From Fimadaptatus sp050946055 (GTDB lineage Bacteria > Bacillota > Clostridia > Christensenellales > Aristaeellaceae), in contig JBMNUB010000006.1 of assembly GCA_050946055.1 (NCBI GenBank), positions 1 to 64,000 of the forward strand: a DNA stretch of 64,000 nt. Direction: 5' to 3'. Numbering within the stretch: the stretch's first letter is position 1; each line of letters starts with the position of its first letter. Below are positions 51,216-60,130 of the stretch, in pieces. The notes beneath the pieces were generated by a model. It saw only the letters and a program-made list of their open reading frames with translations, was not told the DNA's origin and made no database searches. Both the position numbers and the translations under genes were made by a program.

Positions 51216-51418
51216 CCGCGCGACGCGCTCTTATTGCTAATTGTATGCAAGGATAATGTTTGCATTTTTGCGGATGTATTAACGCAAACGGCGATTTGCG
51301 CAGTCGTTAGTTAACACTGGCTGTATCTGGGCGGGCGAAGTTTTGAATATGCGCGCATACCGGCTGGCACTTTATATTCAGACATAACACCTCCTGAAAG
51401 GTGTGTCCGACCGCCGTA

Positions 51419-52036
51419 TTAATCTTCCCTATTGCCCAGCACATATCCCCGCATGGACAACGGTATGCTCAATATATATGCCACAAATCCCAATATACCA
51501 AATATTGTGAATACCTCTGATGAAAATGCAAAGTCAATCTTATTCGTATCGATTAGATGATTAATTGCGCCCAAAATCATGACCACTGCCAGCATGAATA
51601 CTATCATTGCTCTGCGGGCACTCTCTGTGCCGAAGCGGAAGGATATCGGCACAGTTATGGATTGCATGACTAAACTCGCCCAAACTGCACCCAGCATGCT
51701 CATGCATGTTTCAGCAAAGCTGGCATCTTTGTTTATCGCACTTATTATCGGGAATGTGATTATCTTTATACTCAAAGTCAAAACCATGAATATGATACCT
51801 ATTGCATACTTGCTCATTACCAGCTGCCGCACAGTGTAAGGCATGCTGGCAGCCAGCGTATCCCAACCACAGCGTTCATCATATGCCAGAGACATAAGTG
51901 GCAGCATGCCTGCAACCGCAATCGATACCGTGGTTGAAGTATCTCCAGGAATCAGCGTCACTATCGCAATTATCACAAAATACGTGCGCATATTGCGAGC
52001 CATCGTATATAAGTCCTTTAGTATCAGTCCGCGCAT
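51419..52036 (-). CDS. ABC-2 type transporter permease
   Basis: 205 residues, six hydrophobic segments, beginning MRGLILKDLYTMARNMRTYF, the start typical of clostridial ABC-2 membrane subunits. It forms an exporter with the ATPase encoded 4 bp upstream. Base composition is less G+C-rich than the neighbours, partly from hydrophobic content. Substrate unknown; YtrA-regulated systems often respond to cell-wall active compounds. Confidence 0.85.
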   Translation of the reverse strand: MRGLILKDLYTMARNMRTYFVIIAIVTLIPGDTSTTVSIAVAGMLPLMSLAYDERCGWDTLAASMPYTVRQLVMSKYAIGIIFMVLTLSIKIITFPIISAINKDASFAETCMSMLGAVWASLVMQSITVPISFRFGTESARRAMIVFMLAVVMILGAINHLIDTNKIDFAFSSEVFTIFGILGFVAYILSIPLSMRGYVLGNRED

Positions 52037-52039
52037 GAT

Positions 52040-52882
52040 TCACTCCCCCTTTGCCATGTAGACCATTATGTCCTCTATGCCCGCCCGCTCAAGCGGCGAT
52101 ATGCCCTGCGCCCTGTCGCGCAGCAGCAGCGCTTCCACGCCATAGCCATTGTCGCGCTTGCCCACCACCGCATCGGGCGGCACTTGCCCGAACTCGGCGC
52201 GCGTGCAGCGCAGTATGGCATAGCGCTCGTTCAGCTCGTCTACGGACAGGCAGAAGCGCAGCTTGCCCTTGTGCAGGAAGGCTATGTAGTCGCATATCTT
52301 CTCAAGGTCGCTGACTATGTGCGAGGATATCAGCACGGAATTGTCGCCATTGCGCGTGAAGTCGCGGAATATGTCCAGTATCTCGTCGCGCACCATGGGA
52401 TCAAGCCCGCCGGTGGCCTCGTCCAGCAGCAACAGCCTTGGCTCATGCGCCAGCGCCACGGCTATGGCCTGCTTCATGCGCATGCCGCGCGAGTACTCCT
52501 TGAACGGCTTGTTGCCAGGCAGATCAAAGCGCCTCAGCAGGTCGAAGTACTCCTGCTCGCGCCAGTTAGCGTAGGTATGCTTCATCACTTTGTTCACCTG
52601 ACGCGCGGTCAGCACCTCCGGGAAGTACGCTTCGTCAAACACCACGCCCAGCTCGGACTTCAGCTTGCCGAAGTCAGGCGACTCGTTGTCCTGCCCAAGC
52701 ACCTCTATGCGCCCGGCATCGCGCCGCGCGGAGTTGAGTATCAGGCGCAGGGTCGTGCTCTTGCCCGCGCCGTTTTCGCCCACCAGACCCATTATGCAGC
52801 CGTCGGGCAGCTCCAGATGGTCTATCGCCAGTTCAAATCCGTCATATGACTTTCTGAGTCCGTCTATCACTATTGCGCTCAT
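52040..52882 (-). CDS. ABC transporter ATP-binding protein (YtrB-like)
   Basis: 280 residues. Walker A LVGENGAGKST (about 32-42), Q-loop region, signature EYSRGMRMKQA (SRGM variant of LSGGQ), Walker B RLLLLDEATGGLDP, and switch His in SSHIVSDLEKI. The C-terminal ~80 residues form a small extra domain. Start at ATG 52882, 9 nt after GGGGG; the alternative ATG at 52891 overlaps the ribosome site and the end of the regulator gene. Middle gene of a GntR-ATPase-permease operon. Confidence 0.9.
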   Translation of the reverse strand: MSAIVIDGLRKSYDGFELAIDHLELPDGCIMGLVGENGAGKSTTLRLILNSARRDAGRIEVLGQDNESPDFGKLKSELGVVFDEAYFPEVLTARQVNKVMKHTYANWREQEYFDLLRRFDLPGNKPFKEYSRGMRMKQAIAVALAHEPRLLLLDEATGGLDPMVRDEILDIFRDFTRNGDNSVLISSHIVSDLEKICDYIAFLHKGKLRFCLSVDELNERYAILRCTRAEFGQVPPDAVVGKRDNGYGVEALLLRDRAQGISPLERAGIEDIMVYMAKGE

Positions 52883-52883
52883 G

Positions 52884-53261
52884 TCATTCATCCCCCTTGA
52901 GCTGCATGCGCAGCATCTCCACAAGCTCCTGCTCCTCCAGCCCGCAGCCCGACGCAAGCTCGGCTATCTCGCCCATCAGCCGCTCTATATGCATCAGCCT
53001 GTCCTCGCGTATGCGCGCCAGATTCTTCTCGGCCACAAAGCAGCCCCGCGCCGCCGCCGTGACTATGTAGCCATCGCGCTCCAGCTCGTCATAGGCGCGC
53101 TTGGTTGTTATCACGCTTATGCGCAGGTCGCGCGCCAGCGCCCTTATCGACGGCAGCGCCTCGCCGGGCTTCAGCGCCCCCGCTATTATCTGGTCGCGTA
53201 TCTGGCGGCATATCTGGCTGTACAGCGGCTCGTCGCTGGAATTGCGTATCACTATGTCCAT
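52884..53261 (-). CDS. GntR-family regulator, YtrA subfamily
   Basis: 125 residues. N-terminal winged helix (DEPLYSQICRQIRDQIIAGA, LKPGEALPSIRALARDLRIS, ITTKRAYDELERDGYIVTAA) and the short two-helix tail of the YtrA type that only serves dimerisation. Such repressors control their own ABC exporter operon. AAGGAGGGCGAC precedes ATG 53261. Its stop overlaps the start region of the ATPase gene. Confidence 0.92.
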   Translation of the reverse strand: MDIVIRNSSDEPLYSQICRQIRDQIIAGALKPGEALPSIRALARDLRISVITTKRAYDELERDGYIVTAAARGCFVAEKNLARIREDRLMHIERLMGEIAELASGCGLEEQELVEMLRMQLKGDE

Positions 53262-53288
53262 GTCGCCGCCCTCCTTCTGTGCATACAC

Positions 53289-53317
53289 AGTATATACAGC
53301 ATGCACAGAGTTGTCAA
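53289..53317 (-). promoter_or_regulatory. promoter with operator of the GntR-exporter operon
   Basis: Minus strand TTGACA, 17 bp, TATACT. Inverted arms TGTGCAT ... ATGCACA span the -10 box, the layout expected for self-repression by the YtrA-type protein. Confidence 0.75.
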
Positions 53318-53680
53318 TCGTGCCGCTCGGCCTTGCGCGCAGGCGACGCATGAATTGTGCATATCGTCAAGGGACATATAGGCGCGCATAGGACTTACAG
53401 GATACCGCTCACAGTATATTTAGCAGATATTATGTCCTATATTCCGCAATGCAATTAGGCAAATATGCTTATAAGTTTATTTTTTGCCGTATGTACCGCC
53501 AGCCATTGCGCTCCGATACTTTGTATCATATTCACATGCATTCGTATATCCGGCTGTCTTTATGAATGTGTCAAATATCTTCGCCATACTATTGCCCTGT
53601 ATTTGCCGCTTTTAGCCGCCATTTTTCAATATAATGACGTGCGTTTAACTCAAGCTACACGTCTTTTTGTCGAATAGCGC
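53318..53680. other. A+T-rich intergenic stretch
   Basis: About 360 bp between the divergent GntR and cytosine-permease promoters. No gene, repeat or RNA motif recognised. Confidence 0.35.
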
Positions 53681-53709
53681 TTGTTTGGCGGTAGGGTCAT
53701 TGATATAAT
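53681..53709 (+). promoter_or_regulatory. promoter of the cytosine operon
   Basis: TTGTTT, 17 bp, TATAAT. Confidence 0.65.
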
Positions 53710-53715
53710 GTGGCA

Positions 53716-53816
53716 TAAAAGCGGTGCTTTAATTCGGCACGGGAGGCCGGAAAGTGCGAGGTATATGTGCATGATCTGCGGCCGTCTTAGCTTTTAGTTA
53801 CAGACGGCCGCTTTTT
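53716..53816 (+). promoter_or_regulatory. leader with intrinsic terminator ahead of codB (attenuator or riboswitch candidate)
   Basis: Between promoter and codB stands a full terminator: stem GCGGCCGTCT / AGACGGCCGC (53778-53787 with 53802-53811) and TTTTT. Upstream of it about 60 nt can fold, e.g. GTGC-TTTAATTCG-GCAC and an alternative GCAC/GTGC pairing across GGGAGGCCGGAAA. Mutually exclusive use of GCAC is possible. It does not match the purine, TPP, preQ1, guanidine or THF consensus as I know them. Confidence 0.6.
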
Positions 53817-53857
53817 ATGCGCGCAGCGCCGCCCTTTAATACTAAGGAGGGTCTGCT

Positions 53858-55153
53858 ATGACTGCTACTACTGCCAATGGCAAAACGCAATCTCAGGTCG
53901 AACACGTCGATCTGGACTATTCTCTTGAGCCTGTACCCAAGACGGCGCGCAAGGGCTTTCTGGCGATGTTCTTCATAATGCTGGGCTTTACGTTCTTCTC
54001 CGCGAGCATGTGGACGGGCGTTGAGCTGGCGCAGGGTCTGGATCTTGGCGGCTTTATGGGCGCTGTGATGATAGGCGGCGTGATACTGGCGGCGTACACC
54101 GGCGTGCTGGGCTACATAGGCTGCGATACCGGCCTGTCCTTTGACCTGCTGGCACACAAGTCCTTCGGCAAATACGGCTCTTACCTGCCCTCCGCCATGA
54201 TAAGCTTCACCCAGATAGGCTGGTTCGGAGTGGGCGTGGCGATGTTTGCCATACCCGCTGCGGCCGAACTCAACCGCATGATGGGTACGGATTATCAGTG
54301 GCTGACGTATGCGCTGGTGGCGCTTGCGGGCCTGTGCATGACCGGCTCCGCCTACTTCGGCATAAAGGCGCTGGAGATAGTCAGCTACGTATCCGTGCCT
54401 CTTATAGCGCTGCTGGGCTCGTACTCCATGATAAAGGCCATAAACGACGGCGGCAGCCTGAGCGCGATGTTCGCTCAGTCCACCGGAGGTCTCACGCTGT
54501 TTTCGGGCGTGGGTCTGGTAATAGGCTCGTTCGTCAGCGGCGGCACGGCAACGCCCAACTTCGTGCGCTTTGCTAAGAACAACAAGGTCGCGGTCATAAC
54601 TACCGTGATAGCCTTCTTCCTGGGCAACACGCTGATGTTCATGTTCGGCGGCACGGCGGGCGCGTTCGCCAACGGCTCCAACGACATATTCTTCGTCATG
54701 ATAGCTCAGGGTCTGACCATACCCGCGTTCCTAGTGCTGGGCGCCAACATATGGACCACCAACGACAACGCGCTATACACCGGCGCGCTGGGCCTTTCCA
54801 ACATAACCAAGGTGCGCAAGCGCCCCATGGTGCTGGTCTCGGGCGTGATAGGCACTGTGACCGCCGTGTGGCTGTACAACAACTTCTGCGACTGGCTGAC
54901 CATACTCAACGCCACGTTGCCGCCCGTGGGCGCGATAATCGCGCTGGACTACTTCCTCGACCGCGCCAAGTACCGCGACGGCTCCACCGCCAACGAGCGC
55001 AATGTCAACTGGGCGGCTATAGTGGGCGTGATAGCGGGCGCCGTGGTGGGCAACCTCGTAACCTGGGGCATAGGTTCGATAAACGCCATGGTCGTGGCCT
55101 GCGCATGCTACATAGCCGGGCGCGGCGTGGACAAGGCGCTCAGGAAGTCCTGA
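53858..55153 (+). CDS. codB: cytosine permease (NCS1 family)
   Basis: 431 residues, twelve helices. NCS1 features: VPKTARKGFLAMFFIMLGFT, FSASMWTGVELAQGLDLGGF, GSYLPSAMISFTQIGWFGVG, GSFVSGGTATPNFVRFAKNN and NIWTTNDNALYTGALGLSNI. It imports cytosine with Na+ or H+. AAGGAGGGTCTGCT precedes the ATG. The cytosine deaminase gene follows after 38 bp. Confidence 0.95.
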   Translation: MTATTANGKTQSQVEHVDLDYSLEPVPKTARKGFLAMFFIMLGFTFFSASMWTGVELAQGLDLGGFMGAVMIGGVILAAYTGVLGYIGCDTGLSFDLLAHKSFGKYGSYLPSAMISFTQIGWFGVGVAMFAIPAAAELNRMMGTDYQWLTYALVALAGLCMTGSAYFGIKALEIVSYVSVPLIALLGSYSMIKAINDGGSLSAMFAQSTGGLTLFSGVGLVIGSFVSGGTATPNFVRFAKNNKVAVITTVIAFFLGNTLMFMFGGTAGAFANGSNDIFFVMIAQGLTIPAFLVLGANIWTTNDNALYTGALGLSNITKVRKRPMVLVSGVIGTVTAVWLYNNFCDWLTILNATLPPVGAIIALDYFLDRAKYRDGSTANERNVNWAAIVGVIAGAVVGNLVTWGIGSINAMVVACACYIAGRGVDKALRKS

Positions 55154-55191
55154 TTAAAGTTGTCTGTCTGACAGCTGAAAGGATGATATAA

Positions 55192-56427
55192 ATGCTGATA
55201 AAGAATCTTTTCATAGAGAATTCGCGCGTGCTTTCCGATATACGCATAGAGGACGGCAAGTTCGCCGAGATAGGCGCAGGCCTCGCCGCGCGCGAGGGCG
55301 AGGAAGCAGTGGACATGGGCGGCAAGCTGGCGCTGCCCCCGTTCATAGAGTCGCATGTGCATCTGGACACCTGCCTGACCGCCGGTCAGCCGGTGTGGAA
55401 CATGTCCGGCACGCTGTTTGAGGGCATAGAGTGCTGGGCCAAGCGCAAGGAGACGCTCAGCAAGGCCGATGTGCGCGAGCGCGTGGAGCGTGCGCTGCGC
55501 ATGCAGGCCGCGCACGGCGTGCAGTACGTGCGCACCCACGTGGACGTGACCGACCCAAAGCTTACCGCCATGGAAGCGCTGCTGGAGCTGCGCGAGGAGT
55601 ACGCCGGCCGCATGACCATACAGGTGGTCGCCTTCCCGCAGGAGGGCATACTCAGCTATCCCAACGGCAAGCAGCTGCTCGAGGACGCGGTCAAGATGGG
55701 CGCGGATGCCGTGGGCGCGATACCGCACTTTGAGTTCACCCGCGAGTACTCGGTTGAGTCGCTCAACTACGCCTGCGAGCTGGCGGCAAAGTACGGCCGC
55801 CTCATGGACGTACACTGCGACGAGATAGACGACGAGGCTTCCCGCGGTCTGGAGACGCTGGCCTGCCGCGCGCTGGAACTGGGGCTGCGCGACCGCGTGA
55901 CCGCCAGCCACACCACCGCCATGCACTCCTACAACAATGCATACGTGGTGCGCCTGATGCGCCTGCTCAAGATGAGCGGCATAAACTTCGTCGCCAACCC
56001 GCTGGTAAACACCCATCTTCAGGGGCGCATGGACACCTACCCCAAGCGCCGCGGCATAACCCGCGTCAAGGAGCTGACTGCCGAGGGCATAAACGTGTCC
56101 TTCGGCACCGACGACATATTCGATCCGTGGTATCCCATGGGCGCGGGCAGCATGCGCGACGTGGTGTTCATGGGTCTGCACGTGTGCCAGATGATGGGCT
56201 ATGAGGACATACTGAACTCGTATCGCTTCATATGCAACAACGCCGCGCGCACGCTGCATCTGGGCGACAGCTACGGCATAAAGCCCGGCAACGAGGCCAA
56301 CTTCGTCATACTGGATGCGCCCGACTGGTATGAGGCGCTGAGCCGCAACTCCGCCGTGCTGCGCTCCTATCGCAGCGGCAAGCTGCTGGCCAGCACCGAG
56401 CCTGAGCGCGTAAACGTGGCGCTGTAA
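55192..56427 (+). CDS. codA: cytosine deaminase
   Basis: 411 residues, amidohydrolase turning cytosine into uracil and ammonia. Metal and catalytic residues align with E. coli CodA: SHVHLD (His55, His57), VHCDEIDD (His208, Glu211), ASHTTAMHSY (His240) and FGTDDIFDPW (Asp307); the E. coli residues are 61, 63, 214, 217 and 313. Gene pair with codB under one leader-controlled promoter: cytosine salvage for nitrogen or pyrimidines. Confidence 0.95.
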   Translation: MLIKNLFIENSRVLSDIRIEDGKFAEIGAGLAAREGEEAVDMGGKLALPPFIESHVHLDTCLTAGQPVWNMSGTLFEGIECWAKRKETLSKADVRERVERALRMQAAHGVQYVRTHVDVTDPKLTAMEALLELREEYAGRMTIQVVAFPQEGILSYPNGKQLLEDAVKMGADAVGAIPHFEFTREYSVESLNYACELAAKYGRLMDVHCDEIDDEASRGLETLACRALELGLRDRVTASHTTAMHSYNNAYVVRLMRLLKMSGINFVANPLVNTHLQGRMDTYPKRRGITRVKELTAEGINVSFGTDDIFDPWYPMGAGSMRDVVFMGLHVCQMMGYEDILNSYRFICNNAARTLHLGDSYGIKPGNEANFVILDAPDWYEALSRNSAVLRSYRSGKLLASTEPERVNVAL

Positions 56428-56522
56428 GGCATGCGCCGCTTAGCGCCGGAGCGGCTTAGGCTGCGCTGCTAATTGCGCCTGTCCTGCGGGCCGCTCCGCG
56501 CGATAACTGCATCTAGTTTACG

Positions 56523-56566
56523 GCCAAAGCATCCGGCTTCCCGCATCGGGAGCCGGATGCTTTGGC
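56523..56566. terminator. bidirectional hairpin terminator
   Basis: Perfect 16-bp stem GCCAAAGCATCCGGCT / AGCCGGATGCTTTGGC. About 95 bp past codA and facing the end of the nucleoside hydrolase gene. T tract weak on both strands. Confidence 0.65.
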
Positions 56567-56827
56567 TATTCACGGAAAGTTTTTGGACATGTGATGGCAA
56601 CAATTCAGCTGGAATCTTCATGCCTGCAAGCGCATATGCCCCCTCAACCGCCGTTCCTCTCATGGCAGAGCCATATCCCCCAGCGAGCCGCAAGCAGCCC
56701 GTTCTTTGCGCCATGGCAGCGCGCGTGATGAGCGCATACCGCTTTGAGCAGCGCTTTATGCATGCCTTAGCCCGGCAGACTTTGTACCCGCTTTGCCCGG
56801 CGCAGCGCACCGCAAGCTCACTGTGCA
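56567..56827. other. intergenic stretch between convergent genes
   Basis: About 260 bp with no gene, repeat or RNA I can support. Confidence 0.35.
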
Positions 56828-57715
56828 TTACGCATGCAGCGCGCCGCGCAGTATGTCAAAGAACCCGTCCACGCCGGCATCTCGCACTATCTCCACGTTG
56901 CCGCGCGTATCGGGAGTGAAGCTCGTTTTGCCCATATCATCGACCGAACACGTCTCCACACTGACATTACCGCGCTCGTATGAGCATACCTCCGGGTGCA
57001 GCGTCATAACTGCCGCCAGCGGGTCGTGCAGCGTCAGCTTGCCGGATGCATTCAGCCATTCCCCGCCAAAGTCCAGCACGGCGCGCAGCATATCTCCGCG
57101 CGCACCCCTGCTCGTGAGCAGCGAATGCGCCTCGGCCGCAGGCAGCGTGAGGCGCTCCGTCACCTCAAGCGGCACGGCGCGGTTAATGGGCGTGCGCGCC
57201 GCGAACACATGTGCCGAGGCCAGGGGATCGGCCCATGCGTTCCAATTGTACCACGGTTCGGGCAGCTTGTCCGCGCCGAAGTAACCGTTCATAGAGTATA
57301 TGCCGCCTATCAGCTCGGCGGCCTGCGGGTATCGCGTAAGCAGTTCGGCAACGTTGGTCATGCAGCCTATCGCGATCAGCGCAACCTCGTGCGGGTAGCG
57401 CGCTATCGTGCGCATCATGAACTCCGCCGAGTCGCCGCTGGCAAAGCAGCTGTGCGGCCAGCGGACAAGCGCCGGTGCGCCCTCGGGCGTGGGGTACATG
57501 GGTATTCGCTGCATGGGCAGATCGCGCCCGGCGACTATCGGCACGCTGCGCCCGGCGGCGCGGCATATCGCATCGGCTATCGAGGCGCGCACGCATGCCT
57601 CGCCGCACACGGTGGTCACGCCCAGCAGCTCGCAATCTGGTTCGCTCAGCAGATACGCAAGGCATATCGCGTCGTCTATGTCCCCTCCTATGTCGGTGTC
57701 CAGCAGTATCTTCAC
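56828..57715 (-). CDS. inosine-uridine-type nucleoside hydrolase
   Basis: 295 residues. Splits ribonucleosides into base and ribose. The Ca2+ site is DTDIGGDIDDA (6-16), a known variant of DTDPGxDDA; further marks are VTTVCGEACVRASIA, YPHEVALIAIGCMTNVAELL, the GGIYSMNGYF strand, ADPLASAHVF and KLTLHDPLAAV. GTG start at 57715 after AGAGGAGAAGCGC. Co-transcribed with the DUF6506 gene just upstream. Fits with the convergent cytosine salvage genes. Confidence 0.92.
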   Translation of the reverse strand: MKILLDTDIGGDIDDAICLAYLLSEPDCELLGVTTVCGEACVRASIADAICRAAGRSVPIVAGRDLPMQRIPMYPTPEGAPALVRWPHSCFASGDSAEFMMRTIARYPHEVALIAIGCMTNVAELLTRYPQAAELIGGIYSMNGYFGADKLPEPWYNWNAWADPLASAHVFAARTPINRAVPLEVTERLTLPAAEAHSLLTSRGARGDMLRAVLDFGGEWLNASGKLTLHDPLAAVMTLHPEVCSYERGNVSVETCSVDDMGKTSFTPDTRGNVEIVRDAGVDGFFDILRGALHA

Positions 57716-57727
57716 GCGCTTCTCCTC

Positions 57728-58012
57728 TCACTCGCCGAATGCCGCGCGAAACAGCTCATCCTGCTCGGGCAGATGCACGACATAGCCCACGGGTATGCTG
57801 CCGCCCGTGGCCTCTATCACGCATCGCGCACCCTGTTCGCCGAACGCGCCGCACAGTTCGATGCAGCCCACGCCCTCGCGCTTAAGCCGCGCCGCCTGCT
57901 CACAGGCAGCGTCTATGTCGGGTACGCCTATCATCTGCACTTCGCCCTCGCGCATGGTAGTGCGGTCGCGCTCTGCATCAAAGTTCCCCATTATCAAAAA
58001 TGCAAACTTCAC
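57728..58012 (-). CDS. DUF6506-family small protein
   Basis: 94 residues. MKFAFLIMGNFDAERDRTTM, VGCIELCGAFGEQGARCVIE, VPVGYVVHLPEQDELFRAAF match the DUF6506 family as I remember it, short alpha/beta proteins without known role. GTG start at 58012 after GGAGGGTGATATAA. The nucleoside hydrolase start lies 12 nt past its stop, so a role in nucleoside handling is a fair guess. The conserved Glu-Leu-Cys-Gly segment might be a functional site. Confidence 0.8.
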   Translation of the reverse strand: MKFAFLIMGNFDAERDRTTMREGEVQMIGVPDIDAACEQAARLKREGVGCIELCGAFGEQGARCVIEATGGSIPVGYVVHLPEQDELFRAAFGE

Positions 58013-58107
58013 TTATATCACCCTCCGATTGAGTTATGCCCATGCCGCATCCCGGGCTGACAGCCGCGTTTCCACCGGCACATAATGTGCGGCATGCTCG
58101 CATGTTC

Positions 58108-58136
58108 AGTATATAGCGCGTGGGGCGGTGTGTCAA
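58108..58136 (-). promoter_or_regulatory. promoter of the DUF6506-nucleoside hydrolase unit
   Basis: Minus strand TTGACA, 17 bp, TATACT, about 95 bp upstream of the GTG start. Confidence 0.75.
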
Positions 58137-58189
58137 TGCGTGAGTTGGCAGGGGCATTGACTGCGGCATGGTGCCTATCGCCATGCACA

Positions 58190-58613
58190 TGCGCAAGTTC
58201 CCTGCACGGCATGCCGATTGTGCGTCATATCGCAGCCAACGCGCGAACTGCGCAAGCAAGTTCCCCGCGCGGCATGCCGATTGTGCGTCATATCACAGCC
58301 AACGCGCGAACTGCGCAAGCAAGTTCCCCGCGCGGCATGCCGATTGTGCGTCGTATCGCAGCCAACGCGCGAACTGCGCAAGCAAGTTCCCTGCGCGGGA
58401 TGCCGATTGTGCGTCGTATCGCAACCAACGCGCGAACTGCGCAAGCAAGTTCCCTGCGCGGGATGCCGATTGTGCGTCGTATCGCAACCAACGCGCGAAC
58501 TGCGCAAGCAAGTTCCCCGCGCGGCATGCCGATTGTGCGTCGTATCGCAGCCAACGCGCGAACTGCGCAAGCAAGTTCCCTGCGCGGCATGCCGATTGTA
58601 CATGCTTACATAG
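58190..58613. repeat. 63-bp minisatellite, about seven copies
   Basis: Five full units starting at 58246, 58309, 58372, 58435 and 58498, with partial units on both sides. Each has GCGCAAGCAAGTTCC, GCATGCCGATTGTGCGTC and CCAACGCGCGAACTGCG. Units differ at only a few sites (C/T, A/G). Because 63 is a multiple of three, several frames stay open on both strands, but none has a ribosome site and start that I trust. No unique spacers, so not CRISPR. Confidence 0.92.
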
Positions 58614-58716
58614 GCATGGCGACGCTTTTTTGCGCAAGCTTCGGCAGGATATCCCCTGCGTCATGTAGAAATAACGTAGGTGAAGGCTTTGCGGTTTTCG
58701 ATATTCGGAGGTGCTT

Positions 58717-59721
58717 ATGATGAAACGTGTATGCATAATCACCGGAGCAGCGGGCCATCTTGCCCACACGACTATCGCCCGGCTGCGCGAACTAAACATG
58801 CCCATGCGCGGCCTGATAATGCCCGGCGAACAGGGTACGGACGACGACATGATAAGGTACTACCAGGGAGACGTGACTCAGCCCGAGACGCTTGAGCCGC
58901 TGTTTGAGGGGCTGGACGGCGCGGAAGTCACCGTGCTGCACATGGCGGCCATAATCAGCATACAGCGCAAGATATCGCCACGGATATACGACGTAAACGT
59001 AAACGGCACAAAGCACGTAATAGCCGCATGCGAGCGGCATGGCGTTCACAGGCTCATATACGTAAGCTCGGTACACGCCCTGCCCATACCCGACCGCACT
59101 TCGACCATGCGCGAGATAGACAGGTTCGCTCCCGAGAGCGTGGACGGCGCTTATGCCGTGACCAAGGCCGAGGCCGCTCAAGCCGTGCTGGACGCAAGCA
59201 GGCTCGGGCTGAACGCGCTGGTACTTCAGCCCTCCGGCATAGTCGGCCCGGGCGACACCGGCCACAACCACATAAACCAGCTGGTCAGCATGTATCTGCG
59301 CCACAGGCTGCCCTTTGGCGTGCGCGGCGGATACGACTTCGTGGACGTGCGCGACGTCGTCGAGGGCATAGTCGCGGCCATGGACAAGGGGCGCGCCGGG
59401 CAATGCTATCTGCTCACCAACCGCTTCTTCAGCATATCGGAGCTAATAGAATACATGCGCATGGCCACCGGGCGCGCCTGCCGCAAGCCCTGCGTGCCTC
59501 AATGGGCCGCGCGCGCCGCCGTGCCGTTCATAGAGGGGTATGCGTGCATAGCGCACAAGCGCCCCATATTCACGCGGTATTCGCTGTACGTGCTAGGCTC
59601 CAACGGCCATTTTTCGCACGACAAGGCCACCAAGGAGCTGGACTATCACCCGCGCGACATGAAGCTTACCATAGCCGACACCGTTGCCTACATGCGCAAG
59701 CAGCTGGAACACGGCGCGTGA
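58717..59721 (+). CDS. NAD-dependent epimerase/dehydratase (extended SDR)
   Basis: 334 residues. Rossmann motif VCIITGAAGHLAHTTIARLR at the start, the NVNGTKHVIAACERHGVHRL stretch, active-site Ser (YVSSVHA) and Tyr-Lys pair in YAVTKAEAAQ. The C-terminal part (GYDFVDVRDVVEGIVAAMDK; NHINQLVSMYLRHRLPFG) matches NAD-dependent epimerases and dihydroflavonol-reductase-like SDRs; substrate unknown. GGAGGTGCTT then ATG ATG; I use the first ATG (58717), the second (58720) is equally possible. Single gene after the minisatellite. Confidence 0.87.
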   Translation: MMKRVCIITGAAGHLAHTTIARLRELNMPMRGLIMPGEQGTDDDMIRYYQGDVTQPETLEPLFEGLDGAEVTVLHMAAIISIQRKISPRIYDVNVNGTKHVIAACERHGVHRLIYVSSVHALPIPDRTSTMREIDRFAPESVDGAYAVTKAEAAQAVLDASRLGLNALVLQPSGIVGPGDTGHNHINQLVSMYLRHRLPFGVRGGYDFVDVRDVVEGIVAAMDKGRAGQCYLLTNRFFSISELIEYMRMATGRACRKPCVPQWAARAAVPFIEGYACIAHKRPIFTRYSLYVLGSNGHFSHDKATKELDYHPRDMKLTIADTVAYMRKQLEHGA

Positions 59722-60130
59722 TGGGCGCGGCATGACGCTCGCATGGACATGCTATGATGGGAATGACGTTGGCGCACACGATCAGGCTGGATTCAGCGGA
59801 GCGAGATGCTCATATCTTCATGGGCATGTCGCAATATCGAATGCGTAATGCACGGTAGCACACGGTCAGGCTGGATTCAGTGCGGCGTCCGGCTTCCGGT
59901 TCTGCGGTCGCATCGCGATGCCGCGCACGGAACGCGCGCCGATGCGCCATATGCATCCGCACGTGCGGACCATACCCGGCGCGGCGTATGCCCGCCCACC
60001 ATTGCATATAACACATATGCCGGCCCATCTGCGCATGCTGACCGCCAAAAACACAAGCCCGCTCGTGCGGCGCAGGCTCATGCCCTGCGTCGCCCAAGCG
60101 GGCGCATGTTCATCCGCGTTCAGGCGCTAT
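59722..60130. other. intergenic region with a short direct repeat
   Basis: About 400 bp. CACACGRTCAGGCTGGAT followed by TCAG occurs at 59775-59796 and 59859-59880. Otherwise I see no gene or RNA. Confidence 0.4.

Noticed and set aside
58168..58668. Repeat proteins or a CRISPR array at the 63-bp array
   Set aside because: The whole unit is repeated with no unique spacers, no cas genes are present, and no frame has a ribosome site; open frames follow from the unit being a multiple of three.
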